Assembly: GCA_050012175.1 (NCBI GenBank)
Contig: JBEKHR010000005.1
Coordinates: 1-64,000 of the forward strand
Source: CAVROP01 sp050012175
GTDB taxonomy: Bacteria > Acidobacteriota > Terriglobia > UBA7540
DNA: 64,000 nt
Direction: 5' to 3'
Numbering within the stretch: position 1 is the stretch's first letter; each line of letters begins with the position of its first letter. Below are positions 24,135-31,688 of this stretch, one piece after another. The position numbers and the translations under genes were made by a program. The notes under the pieces were generated by a model. The model searched no databases. It was not told the DNA's origin and saw nothing but the letters and a program-made list of their open reading frames with translations.

Positions 24135-25241
24135 CTAAGACTTCGGAGCGTAATAGCCTTCGCGGGCGACGACGCGGTATTTGACGACTTTCCCCTTCGG
24201 GCCGACGATCCGCAAGGGGTTACCCTGGTCATCCACCAGGTCAACCTTCAATTTGTGGAACTTCCCGTCCTTCGCAGGGTTGGTGGGAACGAAACCCAAG
24301 CCATATTGCAGGCGAAGTTGCCCAGAGATCTGCTCGAAAATTCCCGGCAGTTCGCCTTCGAAGCGGGGAAAGTAAGCCTGACCACCTGAATACTTGGCCA
24401 TAGTCTCCAGCGCGTTGCGTGCCTGCAAGGCGTCGATACCCTCTCCACGGGGAGAACGCACCGTCATAAACTCCAGGATACTGACCGGGTAAATCGCGGT
24501 GTCAGAGGCTTTCACAATCTTCAATATCTCATCGTAGGTAAGCTTGCTGAACGTATCGAAGCCGGTACAGATGAGGAGGATGGCCTTTCTCCCCTTAATG
24601 TCTTTCATGCGGTCCAGCGTGAAGGAAAGAGCATCGTACACGCAGATCTCGCTGAAGCCGGGGATTCGCAACGTATCCAGCGCCCCGCGCACCTCACTGC
24701 GGTCCTGTGTGAAGTCCGTCAGGATCTGCGGCTTCATGTCGAATGAGACCACCGCAGTCCAGTCCTTTGGCTGAATGAACTGGAGATAGTTGTAAGAGTA
24801 TCTCAGGGCCAGATAAAGAAAGGCCCAATACCTATTGCTGAATTCAATCACCATGCAAGTGGTCATAGGGGCTTGAGCAGTGCCGAAGTTGGAAACGGTC
24901 TGTGGAACGCCATCGTCGAAGAGCTTGAAATTCTTGCGGGAAAGATTGGAGAGGGGATTACCGTCTTTATCGAGAACCATCACATCCACGTTCACGAGAT
25001 TGGTCGTGGTCGACAGGGTGAAAATCTCATTGGGATTGATGCGCTCCGGCTTCTTTTCAGTTTCCGGCGGCGCAGGTTGGGTTTTCTTGGGAGCCAGGAC
25101 GGTCGGGCCAACCTCAGGGTTAGGCCCCGTCGATGGCTGCTGACCATCATTGGATTGGGCGTACCAGTCCGAGGCGGAACTGGTGAACAACAGCAGACCA
25201 GCCAACACCAGAATCGCTTGTCGCAAATAACGCCTTCTCAT
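24135..25241 (-). CDS. Secreted VWFA-related protein of the acidobacterial type
   Basis: 368 residues. A signal peptide (LVLAGLLLFTSSASDWYAQ) is followed by a Pro-rich linker and a VWFA-like domain. Features typical of the acidobacterial VWFA-related family are NLVNVDVMVLDKDGNPLSNL, FKLFDDGVPQTVSNF, a von Willebrand A core (AVVSFDMKPQILTDFTQD), KAILLICTGFDTFSK and the C-terminal LRLQYGLGFVPTNPAKDGKFHKLKV. The MIDAS DxSxS motif is not clearly preserved. Function is unknown; these proteins are abundant in acidobacteria and assumed extracytoplasmic, perhaps for adhesion or binding. It is convergent with purH. This gene is a strong taxonomic hint. Confidence 0.9.
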   Translation of the reverse strand: MRRRYLRQAILVLAGLLLFTSSASDWYAQSNDGQQPSTGPNPEVGPTVLAPKKTQPAPPETEKKPERINPNEIFTLSTTTNLVNVDVMVLDKDGNPLSNLSRKNFKLFDDGVPQTVSNFGTAQAPMTTCMVIEFSNRYWAFLYLALRYSYNYLQFIQPKDWTAVVSFDMKPQILTDFTQDRSEVRGALDTLRIPGFSEICVYDALSFTLDRMKDIKGRKAILLICTGFDTFSKLTYDEILKIVKASDTAIYPVSILEFMTVRSPRGEGIDALQARNALETMAKYSGGQAYFPRFEGELPGIFEQISGQLRLQYGLGFVPTNPAKDGKFHKLKVDLVDDQGNPLRIVGPKGKVVKYRVVAREGYYAPKS

Positions 25242-25609
25242 TGCGCATCACCCCCCGGTCCGCAGGGACCATCCAAATCTTATGATGCCACTCACTCCCC
25301 TCTCGGTCAACCGGAGTGAGAGGCTGGCTCCTCGAAAAGCGCGGGACCCCAGAAACTGCGGCACGCTGGGAGTTTCGCCAGGACTCGAGTGGGTGGAAAG
25401 GGCAAGAAGAATGCGCGGCACTTGGTGTTGCATGCCCGGGGTCAAGAGGGTTTGCAGCCCAGTACCTTTGTACTGTTGCAGAGCACATTCAGTTGGGTTA
25501 TAACCATAGCGAAAGATGTGAGAGGAGGAGATTAGCGGATTCAACCAACTGCTTGAAAAACCGGATGGAGTGACAAAATGTCGGGCGTCCTAGCCTGCTC
25601 AGAAATGTA
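25242..25609. other. Gene-free stretch
   Basis: No convincing gene was found. There is a GTACCTTTGTAC hairpin near 25461 and an AGGAGGAG stretch near 25521 that is not followed by a good coding frame. The divergent regulatory signals of the VWFA gene and the peptide gene must lie here. Confidence 0.4.
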
Positions 25610-25638
25610 TTGACTTTTGAGAAATAAGGGCATAGGCT
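25610..25638 (+). promoter_or_regulatory. Promoter of the small peptide gene
   Basis: TTGACT at 25610-25615, a 17-base spacer and TAGGCT at 25633-25638. Transcription would start near 25645, leaving a leader of about 50 bases that can pair CCCCC (25641) with GGGGA near the ribosome-binding site. Confidence 0.5.
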
Positions 25639-25695
25639 TCCCCCCATGCTGGTTCTATATGAGCCGGCAAACGTGTTTCTTTGGGGAGAGCCTAT

Positions 25696-25881
25696 ATGAA
25701 GAACCTGGTTTTGACGTTCCTTCTTGCATTGCTGGTGGTTTTGACAAGCGTCTCCATCCGGCGGATGGTGGGTGGAACTCCGACCTTCGCAGGACAGAAG
25801 CCGGCGCTGGTTGCCATTGGCGGTGAGCCGGTACCGTACCCGCCGCCGGCACCGAAGCCGACGACGAAGCCGTCACAGTAA
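25696..25881 (+). CDS. Small secreted proline-rich peptide, 61 residues
   Basis: It starts at ATG 25696, behind GGGGAGAG. Layout: a strongly hydrophobic N-terminal helix (KNLVLTFLLALLVVLTSVSI), an Arg pair (IRRMVGG), then a short hydrophilic tail ending VPYPPPAPKPTTKPSQ. It looks like an exported or membrane-tethered peptide with an extended polyproline tail. I recognise no named family. It is followed, 64 and then 815 bases later, by two membrane-protein genes on the same strand. A perfect 10-bp hairpin lies between it and the first of them. A signalling or structural peptide are both possible, with no direct evidence for either. Confidence 0.6.
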   Translation: MKNLVLTFLLALLVVLTSVSIRRMVGGTPTFAGQKPALVAIGGEPVPYPPPAPKPTTKPSQ

Positions 25882-25898
25882 GTTCCTCCGAATCGCGT

Positions 25899-25945
25899 GA
25901 GCGATCCGGAGGACAGTGGTTTGAAACCGCGCTCTCGGATCGCTC
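25899..25945 (+). promoter_or_regulatory. Perfect hairpin abutting the 7-TM gene start
   Basis: GAGCGATCCG (25899-25908) is perfectly complementary to CGGATCGCTC (25936-25945), which ends directly at ATG 25946. A GGAGGA stretch (25908-25913) lies in the loop, and the loop can form a smaller GGTT/AACC stem. No T tract follows, so it is more likely to regulate translation or RNA stability than to terminate. Confidence 0.5.
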
Positions 25946-26680
25946 ATGGACAGCGGGATAGTCAGCTACGGATTTCAGTACGGCTGCATATTAATTGAGG
26001 CTGGCCTGATTGTTTTTCTGGCTCAGAGGAGCTACGGCAGCCGCTTCGATAGTGTGTTGTTATACCTTTCGTGCCTGCTCGCCGCCGGTGTAGCACGCTC
26101 CTATACCCTGCACAGATACGGCTATCACTCGGCGCAATACTCTTACGTTTACTATACGACAGATTTCCTGCTGGTCATCAGCCTCTTCGTGTTGGTGTGC
26201 CTCTTTTTCCGACGCGCGTGCTTGCACCAGGAGAAGATGTGGCGCTTCGTTCGTTTGTTCCTCGCGTTCACCACCGTACTGGTCGTGGGCATCTCGGGAC
26301 TTTCCTTCTCCCACAATTACAGCCGCCTCTTCCTGGAGTTCGTTACCGAGTTCAATCAGAACCTGTACTTTACTTGCCTGGTGCTGAATACTCTGCTGTA
26401 CCTCCTGCTGCAACAAATCGAATCGACTGACGATCAACTGGGACTGCTGGTTTGTGGAGTGGGCATACAGTTTGCTGGCCCGGCTGCAACTTGGGCCCTG
26501 CTCCACCTCACCGCTAACGAGCGCTTTGCCCAGTCATTGAATTCTCTCGTCATGCGCCTCTGCACTCTCGGAATGGTCCTGGTGTGGGCTTATGCGATCG
26601 TACCCGTTCGAGGCAGGGCAGTTGTTACCCGGAGTAAGGCGGCCGTCCTGGCCGAGGTCACTGCGCATTTGAATATCTGA
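25946..26680 (+). CDS. Seven-helix membrane protein, unknown function
   Basis: 244 residues with about seven hydrophobic segments, for example CILIEAGLIVFLA, VLLYLSCLLAAGVA, FLLVISLFVLVCLFF, LFLAFTTVLVVGISGL, LYFTCLVLNTLLYLLL, LGLLVCGVGIQFAG and LCTLGMVLVWAYAIVP. Loops are short and the C-terminal tail (about 25 residues, RSKAAVLAEVTAHLNI) is cytoplasmic or periplasmic. I recognise no enzyme motif. It lacks a Shine-Dalgarno sequence at normal distance, since its start follows a hairpin. It lies between a secreted peptide gene and a one-helix protein gene (16 bases downstream), which suggests an operon. Sensor or transporter roles are open. Confidence 0.65.
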   Translation: MDSGIVSYGFQYGCILIEAGLIVFLAQRSYGSRFDSVLLYLSCLLAAGVARSYTLHRYGYHSAQYSYVYYTTDFLLVISLFVLVCLFFRRACLHQEKMWRFVRLFLAFTTVLVVGISGLSFSHNYSRLFLEFVTEFNQNLYFTCLVLNTLLYLLLQQIESTDDQLGLLVCGVGIQFAGPAATWALLHLTANERFAQSLNSLVMRLCTLGMVLVWAYAIVPVRGRAVVTRSKAAVLAEVTAHLNI

Positions 26681-26696
26681 ATTTAGGTGAAAGGCA

Positions 26697-27173
26697 ATGA
26701 TTTTTGCTGCGCTTATCCTGATACTCTCGACGGCGATGTTCTTCTTCTATTTCCAAGTCACCTGCCAAAAGGTTCTGCGACGGCAGTTTGACCGGGAATA
26801 CTTTCAATCCATCGTAAACGCGAACCGTTTGGAGTTTCCGTCCTTGCGAAAGTCGCTAGAGGAATTCGGCGCGCCGGTCGATTATCCCCGGCTGCGCATG
26901 ATGCTCAAATGCGACTTCCTCGCCCTGACGTACCTCCTTAAGAATGCCGCGAATGTGAACCAACGCTACTCAAACGAAGAACGGCTCTTGATCCTGTATT
27001 TCCGCTGGCAGTTCCTTTCGCTGGCAGTTCGACGTTTACTAAAGGTTGGCGAGAAAAAGGCAGTCCTGAGACTGACTTCAGTTCTTCAATACTTCGCTAA
27101 TGTGGTTGGCCAGCGCGTGAACACAGTGAGGTTTGGGAACCTGACGGCAGCCGATTATCTTCTCAACCTTTAA
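26697..27173 (+). CDS. One-helix membrane protein, unknown function
   Basis: 158 residues; AGGTGAAAGG precedes ATG 26697. One N-terminal helix (FAALILILSTAMFFFYFQV) anchors a basic, helix-rich cytoplasmic domain: KVLRRQFDREYF..IVNANRLEFPSLRKSLEEFG, then DFLALTYLLKNAANVNQRYS, then FLSLAVRRLLKVGEKKAVLRLT. No catalytic motif is visible. The gap to the 7-helix gene is only 16 bases, so the two are almost certainly co-transcribed. I infer that the two membrane proteins and the preceding peptide act together. The family is not named to my knowledge. Confidence 0.65.
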   Translation: MIFAALILILSTAMFFFYFQVTCQKVLRRQFDREYFQSIVNANRLEFPSLRKSLEEFGAPVDYPRLRMMLKCDFLALTYLLKNAANVNQRYSNEERLLILYFRWQFLSLAVRRLLKVGEKKAVLRLTSVLQYFANVVGQRVNTVRFGNLTAADYLLNL

Positions 27174-27376
27174 TCCAACCCGCCCCGCGGCTCCCCTGGG
27201 CCACGCCTTCCCAGGGTGTCGCTGAACCTCTTCACATCATGGCAGTGAATCGCTTGGACGCCGCGCGCGCGCAAGAGCTGCGGTGTACCAAGATCGTGGG
27301 CGCCCCCGGACCCGCCCCGGAGTTTCCTCGACTCATTAAGCAAATAAGGCTTCTGCGCTGCGGCGTTGGGATGGCA
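27174..27376. other. Gene-free stretch
   Basis: No gene is supported between the one-helix membrane protein and the MITE. A GC-rich stretch CCCCGCGGCTCCCCTGGG begins after the stop, and the CGCGCGCGC run near 27266 is not coding. No terminator with a T tract was seen. Confidence 0.4.
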
Positions 27377-27471
27377 GGTAGTGTCCTAATTCGACTGTAG
27401 GGCCGCCCCTTAGCGGCCTGGCCGGTCCCGCCTTGCGGGACCGGCCCTACATCCCATATTAGGACACTACC
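27377..27471. mobile_element. MITE family A, copy 2 (95 bp, 8-bp TSD)
   Basis: The ends are GGTAGTGTCCTAATTCG and, read inward from the other side, GGTAGTGTCCTAATATGG. Inner GTAGGGCCG/CGGCCCTAC arms complete a nearly perfect hairpin. It is flanked by the direct octamer GGATGGCA at 27369-27376 and 27472-27479. It is noncoding. The octamer length equals that left by IS256-type transposases. Confidence 0.82.
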
Positions 27472-27562
27472 GGATGGCAGTTGACCTGGACCTTTATTAG
27501 GTGTATGAAGCAGACAGGTGAAGTGTTTGGCCCCATCGTTTGAAAGGCCAGGTGCGACTGCG

Positions 27563-27796
27563 ATGAAGACGGTTTTGCGGGTGGCAATTCTGGTGTTGTG
27601 CGCTTTGACGGGACTTGTAGTGACCGGTCACGGCATAGCGGAAGCGGCGTTAATTCACGCGCCTGGCCATGACGACATCATGCGCCATCTCGTCGAGGGA
27701 AGCATCTCCATCGCCGGTGGGGCCTGCGTGGTTGCGGTTGCCATTGCCCAACTCGAATGCTTGCGCACCCACCGCAAGAGCGGCGACATCCTGTAA
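27563..27796 (+). CDS. Small two-helix membrane protein, unknown function
   Basis: 77 residues from ATG 27563; a longer frame from GTG 27518 lacks a ribosome-binding site. Two hydrophobic segments are evident, VAILVLCALTGLVVTGHGIA and ISIAGGACVVAVAIA, joined by a His-containing loop (LIHAPGHDDIMRHLVEGS). It ends in a short basic tail. The family is not recognised. It lies between a MITE 90 bases upstream and another palindrome 24 bases downstream, so it stands alone. Coding status rests on the amino-acid pattern (two clean helices, conserved-looking His/Asp loop) and not on a good translation signal. Confidence 0.45.
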   Translation: MKTVLRVAILVLCALTGLVVTGHGIAEAALIHAPGHDDIMRHLVEGSISIAGGACVVAVAIAQLECLRTHRKSGDIL

Positions 27797-27820
27797 AGGA
27801 AGAACCACCGACCCGAGGGG

Positions 27821-27941
27821 CTGTCATGCTGATCCCGCTTTGCTGGAGAAGCACCCCCGCAGTTGCTCGGGGCGGCTAGCCGGTGCGGGCGAACTGCTGA
27901 GATCCTTCGTCGCCCAAAGAGCGGGGCTCCTCAGGATGACA
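27821..27941. mobile_element. MITE family E, copy 1
   Basis: The ends CTGTCATGCTGATCCCGC and TCCTCAGGATGACA are complementary with mismatches. The unit is bounded by the same ATGACAG/CTGTCAT words as 41995-42117 and the 117-bp direct repeats near 1.7-2.3 kb. It contains GAGATCCTTCG and is noncoding. Confidence 0.6.
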
Positions 27942-28001
27942 ACCGGAGAGTGCGGGCGCTGTCCCCACAACACACTCCGACTGCAACTTATGATTTCGGG
28001 T

Positions 28002-28688
28002 TTAAGCAGGCAGCAATTCACTAAACCAGAAAGCGTCACGCCGCACGGTTTCCCCCAGCTTGAACTTAATCCTCTGGGGGAAGATCGGACCGTCGAACAC
28101 GAATGAATGAAACTCCCCGTTTTCTCCGCAGGGATCAACGCCGGCGGGGAGGCGTTGCAGGAACTCGGGATCGAGCATCTTCCCGGCAAAGCTCTCATCC
28201 AGGTGTCGCGAATCGACACAAACGACGACCGCTTTGAACCCCAGTTCAACGAAAGACCGGGCGAGCTCGGCAGAGTCCTTTTTCCAAATCGGGAATATCC
28301 CTCTCATCCCGAGTTGCCCAAGATTCTTCTCTCTGTATTTTCTGAGGTCCTCAAGAAAGATGTCCCCAAAGGCCACCGAAACCACACCCTCACGGCGGTA
28401 CCGTTCCAGGACCGCCCGCATCCTGGCTTCGTATTCTCCGTTGGTCGCGTCCTTGGGAATATAAATCTTCTCGAGCGGCAAGCCGATGGCTTCTGCCTGG
28501 CGCTCCAGCAACTCTCTGCGGACCCCGTGCATGCAGACCCTGTCGTAGCCTTCCGTGACGGTACTCAGCAGGGCGGCGACTGAATACTCCCCCCTCTGTT
28601 GAATCTCGTAGAGCGCTCTCGCACTGTCTTTCCCACCACTCCATGACATGAGAATGTGCTCCGGTAGTTTTGTAACTCCAGTTTGCAT
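28002..28688 (-). CDS. DUF71/COG2102 ATP-binding protein (B12-associated type)
   Basis: 228 residues; GAGGTGAATC precedes ATG 28688. The N-terminal PP-loop motif MSWSGGKDSARALYE binds ATP as in ATP pyrophosphatases. Later segments typical of this family are VCMHGVRRELLERQAEAIGLPL, SVAFGDIFLEDLRKYREKNL, GIFPIWKKDS and CGENGEFHSFVFDGPIF. Eukaryotic and archaeal homologues are diphthine-ammonia ligases. In bacteria, one subgroup clusters with cobalamin genes and was predicted to act in B12 salvage. Here it lies directly downstream of a riboswitch-controlled BtuB-type receptor on the same strand, which supports that subgroup. The biochemical reaction is unknown. Confidence 0.87.
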   Translation of the reverse strand: MQTGVTKLPEHILMSWSGGKDSARALYEIQQRGEYSVAALLSTVTEGYDRVCMHGVRRELLERQAEAIGLPLEKIYIPKDATNGEYEARMRAVLERYRREGVVSVAFGDIFLEDLRKYREKNLGQLGMRGIFPIWKKDSAELARSFVELGFKAVVVCVDSRHLDESFAGKMLDPEFLQRLPAGVDPCGENGEFHSFVFDGPIFPQRIKFKLGETVRRDAFWFSELLPA

Positions 28689-28774
28689 GATTCACCTCAA
28701 CGAATCAGTTCTGTTACGGCGGGGAAGAGCAGGCTCAGTTGGTTTGCTGCTGATTCCTGTGCCGCCGCGGCGCG

Positions 28775-31225
28775 TCAGTCCGCAGGGAAGGTAAACTTCA
28801 CGCCGGCAAGGAAATTCAAAGGTAAGGCCGGGTAACCCAGCACTTCCTCATACTTCTGATCCAAGAGGTTATTCAGGTGGCCATAGATTTCAACCCCACG
28901 GGTCAAATTGTAAGAGAAGCCACCGTTTAGAACGACATAACCCTTGTCGGGAAATAAGCACTGGAGGCCAAACGAGCAGGCGTACACACCGTCGTTGGGC
29001 TCCAAGTCAAGGGTCGGCCCCCTCAGATAGGCATTGGTGTTCAGCGTCAGGCGGCGGTGCTGCCAGGTCATGTTGAAGCCGCCGGAATTCTTGGGCCGGC
29101 GTATTAGCTCCTGCCCGACGTGGAAAGGCGCCTGAACCAGCGACGAGCCGTCAAGGGTCAGTATAGCAGTGCCGAGCAGCGTGTATTCTCCCGACACCTG
29201 TAACGAGCGGGTGGGACGCAGGCGGAACGACGCCTCCAGCCCTTGCGCGCGCGAGTTGCCGAGGTTATCCGAGATGAAAGTGCTGAGGTTGGTGAGTGAT
29301 CCGCCGAGTGTCACAATTTGGTCTTCGAATTTGTTATAGAAGTAGGTAAGGTCCAGGAACGCCTTACTGTCGAAGAACCTCTGCTCGATGCCGCTATCGA
29401 AGCTGACGCTCTTCTCCGGCTTCAAATGAGGATTGTCAGTGAAGGCCAGTTCATAGCCGTTCGGGGCGCGAATGCCCGTCCCGAAGCTCCCGTGCAGTCG
29501 CGTCATGCCGAGCCAGGATGCGGAATCAGATTTGCGAGCCATGTACGCTGCGGACACTCGCGGGTTCAGTTTGGTGATGGAGCTGGCGGGGATGAACGGG
29601 CGCGCTCCGTCATCGCCGGCGGGGAGGGAGTGCGTGCTCAAGTCGTCCAGTCGCAGGCCCGCCATCACGAACAGCCGGGCCGAGGGGCTCCAGCGGTCTT
29701 CCACAAAATACGCCAGGCTGGTGCGAGGCAGCAGGAACGGGTTGCTGTTCGCGTCGTCCACATAAGTGTTCTTGAACTGCTCGCGGTTGTATTCAAAGCC
29801 CGCCACGAGAAAATCCTTGTTGGAGACTGCCACCTCACTCCGCGTATCCAGTACGCCGCGAAGGTTATTTGAGAACGAGTCGCCGTAGGGCGAACGGAAG
29901 TAGTAGTCGTTCGTCGCCACGCTGCCGGTCACCACTTGCCGGAAGCGGGAGGAAACCTGCTCCGTGTAGCTACCCTGGTAGCCGAAAAGGTTCTGTTTGT
30001 TGCGCGAGTAGGTATCGATGCCGGTGAAAAGGCCGTCGGGGTCCGAGCCATAGGGACCGGGGTCCCCCGCATCGTTGGCGTTGCCAAAGAAGTGAAAATC
30101 AACCTGTCTCCGCTCGCTGCGCCGGTAGCCGAGGCTCAGGATCGCGCTCTGGTTTCTGTAGCGGTCATTCTGGACGGTCCCGCCCGAATCGAGCCGCGAG
30201 AGGTCATAAGCCCAGCTCAGACCGTGGGTCAGTCCGCTCCCGCCTGTCAGGAAGCGACGGGTGAGGTCATAAGCCCAACTCAGATCGTGGGTCAATCCGC
30301 TCCCGCCTGTCAGGAAGCGACCGTTAGTCAAACTTCCCCCTTCCGCCTGCACTTCGAAATGCGGCGGACCCTCACCCCGTCGGGTCACAATGTTAACGAC
30401 CCCGGTAACGGCATTCGAACCGAACAACGCGCTTTCCGGACCACGCGTGACCTCGACATGGTCCACGCCGTCTGCGGGCAAGGGGGCAAAGTCAAAGTCG
30501 CCGCCAAACTCGTTCAATTGAATGCCATCAACCATCACCAAGTTGTAGTTGGAGTCCCCTCCCCGAATGAAAACCCCGGTGACGCCCCCGCGCCGGCCGC
30601 TGTCGTCCAAAGCAATCCCAGGAACCCCGCGCAGCACATCAGTGACGCTTTGCGCGCCACGGTCGTCGATTTCTTGTTCGGAAACGGTAGACACTGAAGA
30701 GCCAAGTTGGGGCGCTAGCGCGCCTTCAAGAGACGCCGAAACCACAACTTGCTGCTGGACGGCGCTTAGCGCCAGATGCAAATCCACGCTTCGAGTCTGA
30801 TCCTCGCCAACCTCCACGTCCGCCGTCGAGGCGGAAAACCCAGGTGCATTGGCCACCAGCCGATAAGTTCCCTTGGCAAGTCCTTCAAACTGGCATTCCC
30901 CTTTTGCATCCGTCTGGCGCTCATCAAGCGCGGTAAGCGACTGGAGGAGGCTGACGCGCACATTGGGTACAGCGCGACCGCTAGGGTCATAGACTGTTCC
31001 TTTAATCGTGGCGCCGTGTGCCGCCCCGCTGACGAAAGGAATTGAAAGAAGTCCCAGAAGGATGGCGAGCGCACGTGTCAGCCAAGTAGGTGTGACCGGA
31101 GGCGCAGAAATTATTGCAAGGACTTCTTCTCGTTCCTGAATCCTGAATCCTGAATCCCGAATCCTTTCTTCCGACTTCTGACTCCTGACTTCTGAATCCT
31201 GAATCCTGAATCCTGTCTTTCCCAC
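28775..31225 (-). CDS. btuB: BtuB-type TonB-dependent outer membrane receptor
   Basis: 816 residues from GTG 31225, behind AAGGAG; a TTG at 31309 is in frame but unsupported. Order of parts: a repeat-encoded stretch (RIQDSG, RSQKSEE), a signal-like segment (LTRALAILLGLLSIPFVSG), a carboxypeptidase-like beta domain (ATIKGTVYDPSGRAVPNV), a plug (TVSEQEIDDRGAQSVTDVL, then RGPESALFGSNAVTGVVNIV) and the barrel, ending VKFTFPAD. A 21-residue unit (RFLTGGSGLTH.LSWAYDL) is duplicated near the start of the barrel. Vitamin B12 is the likely substrate, since a cobalamin riboswitch lies directly upstream. The downstream neighbour is a DUF71 protein. Confidence 0.9.
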   Translation of the reverse strand: MGKTGFRIQDSEVRSQKSEERIRDSGFRIQEREEVLAIISAPPVTPTWLTRALAILLGLLSIPFVSGAAHGATIKGTVYDPSGRAVPNVRVSLLQSLTALDERQTDAKGECQFEGLAKGTYRLVANAPGFSASTADVEVGEDQTRSVDLHLALSAVQQQVVVSASLEGALAPQLGSSVSTVSEQEIDDRGAQSVTDVLRGVPGIALDDSGRRGGVTGVFIRGGDSNYNLVMVDGIQLNEFGGDFDFAPLPADGVDHVEVTRGPESALFGSNAVTGVVNIVTRRGEGPPHFEVQAEGGSLTNGRFLTGGSGLTHDLSWAYDLTRRFLTGGSGLTHGLSWAYDLSRLDSGGTVQNDRYRNQSAILSLGYRRSERRQVDFHFFGNANDAGDPGPYGSDPDGLFTGIDTYSRNKQNLFGYQGSYTEQVSSRFRQVVTGSVATNDYYFRSPYGDSFSNNLRGVLDTRSEVAVSNKDFLVAGFEYNREQFKNTYVDDANSNPFLLPRTSLAYFVEDRWSPSARLFVMAGLRLDDLSTHSLPAGDDGARPFIPASSITKLNPRVSAAYMARKSDSASWLGMTRLHGSFGTGIRAPNGYELAFTDNPHLKPEKSVSFDSGIEQRFFDSKAFLDLTYFYNKFEDQIVTLGGSLTNLSTFISDNLGNSRAQGLEASFRLRPTRSLQVSGEYTLLGTAILTLDGSSLVQAPFHVGQELIRRPKNSGGFNMTWQHRRLTLNTNAYLRGPTLDLEPNDGVYACSFGLQCLFPDKGYVVLNGGFSYNLTRGVEIYGHLNNLLDQKYEEVLGYPALPLNFLAGVKFTFPAD
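30200..30325 (-). repeat. 63-bp tandem duplication within btuB
   Basis: Two adjacent 63-base units (30200-30262 and 30263-30325) differ at only a few positions and keep the frame. They add 21 residues to the barrel near its first strands. The first starts GAGGTCATAAGCCCAGC and the second GAGGTCATAAGCCCAAC. Confidence 0.75.
31128..31222 (-). repeat. Word repeats at the btuB N-terminus
   Basis: On the coding strand this reads as runs of GGATTCAGGATTCAG and GAAGTCAGGAGTCAGAAGTC, translated as RIQDS- and RSQK-type peptides. The same words lie in nrdJ in the same reading frame and in noncoding runs at 16905 and 61950. Confidence 0.7.
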
Positions 31226-31385
31226 GTCGTACTCCTTATCTCCCGCTCTGGCGGCAGGGGTAAGAACGGAAGAAGTCCGGAGAGAAGGCAAAAAAATAAA
31301 GCCTCCCAATTCCTCGTTCCGGAATCGGAAGGCTCTGAAGTCTTCCTCAGGACTCTTTCCGTCGAAGAGTTAGGCTGAGTCGTAG

Positions 31386-31577
31386 TTCCCAGGCAGGTTT
31401 CCTGGCTCTCGGGTCATCGCCTCCTCCTCGGCCTTCCCTTTCCGCCGCGGCAGAAAAGTGGCTGTCCGTCGGTTGACGGACTGCGAGGATCTGGCTCGCC
31501 GATCACAGTGGCGGGACCGCAGCCGATTTTCACGGCCTTCCCTTTTTCCCCGGATCAGCCGGGGCACCACGGGAACC
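31386..31577 (-). ncRNA. Cobalamin (B12) riboswitch
   Basis: Read on the - strand, the order of conserved parts fits the AdoCbl riboswitch: GGTGCCCCGG near the 5' end, AAAAAGGGAAGGCCGTG, the core TGCGGTCCCGCCACTGTGA, a variable stem, the B12-box-like GCCACTTTTC, and the 3' end GAGAGCCAGGAAACCTGCC. It lies 160 bases upstream of the BtuB start. The family is known to repress cobalamin transport genes when B12 is present. Exact ends are estimated. Confidence 0.92.
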
Positions 31578-31688
31578 AAATTTCTCAAAGAACAATTACA
31601 AACAAGCAAACTAGCACCGCCCTGGGTGGCTGTCAAGCGTTCGTTAGGTGCTTGGTTAGGTGCTCGGAGTACGGGCACAATCCCTATC

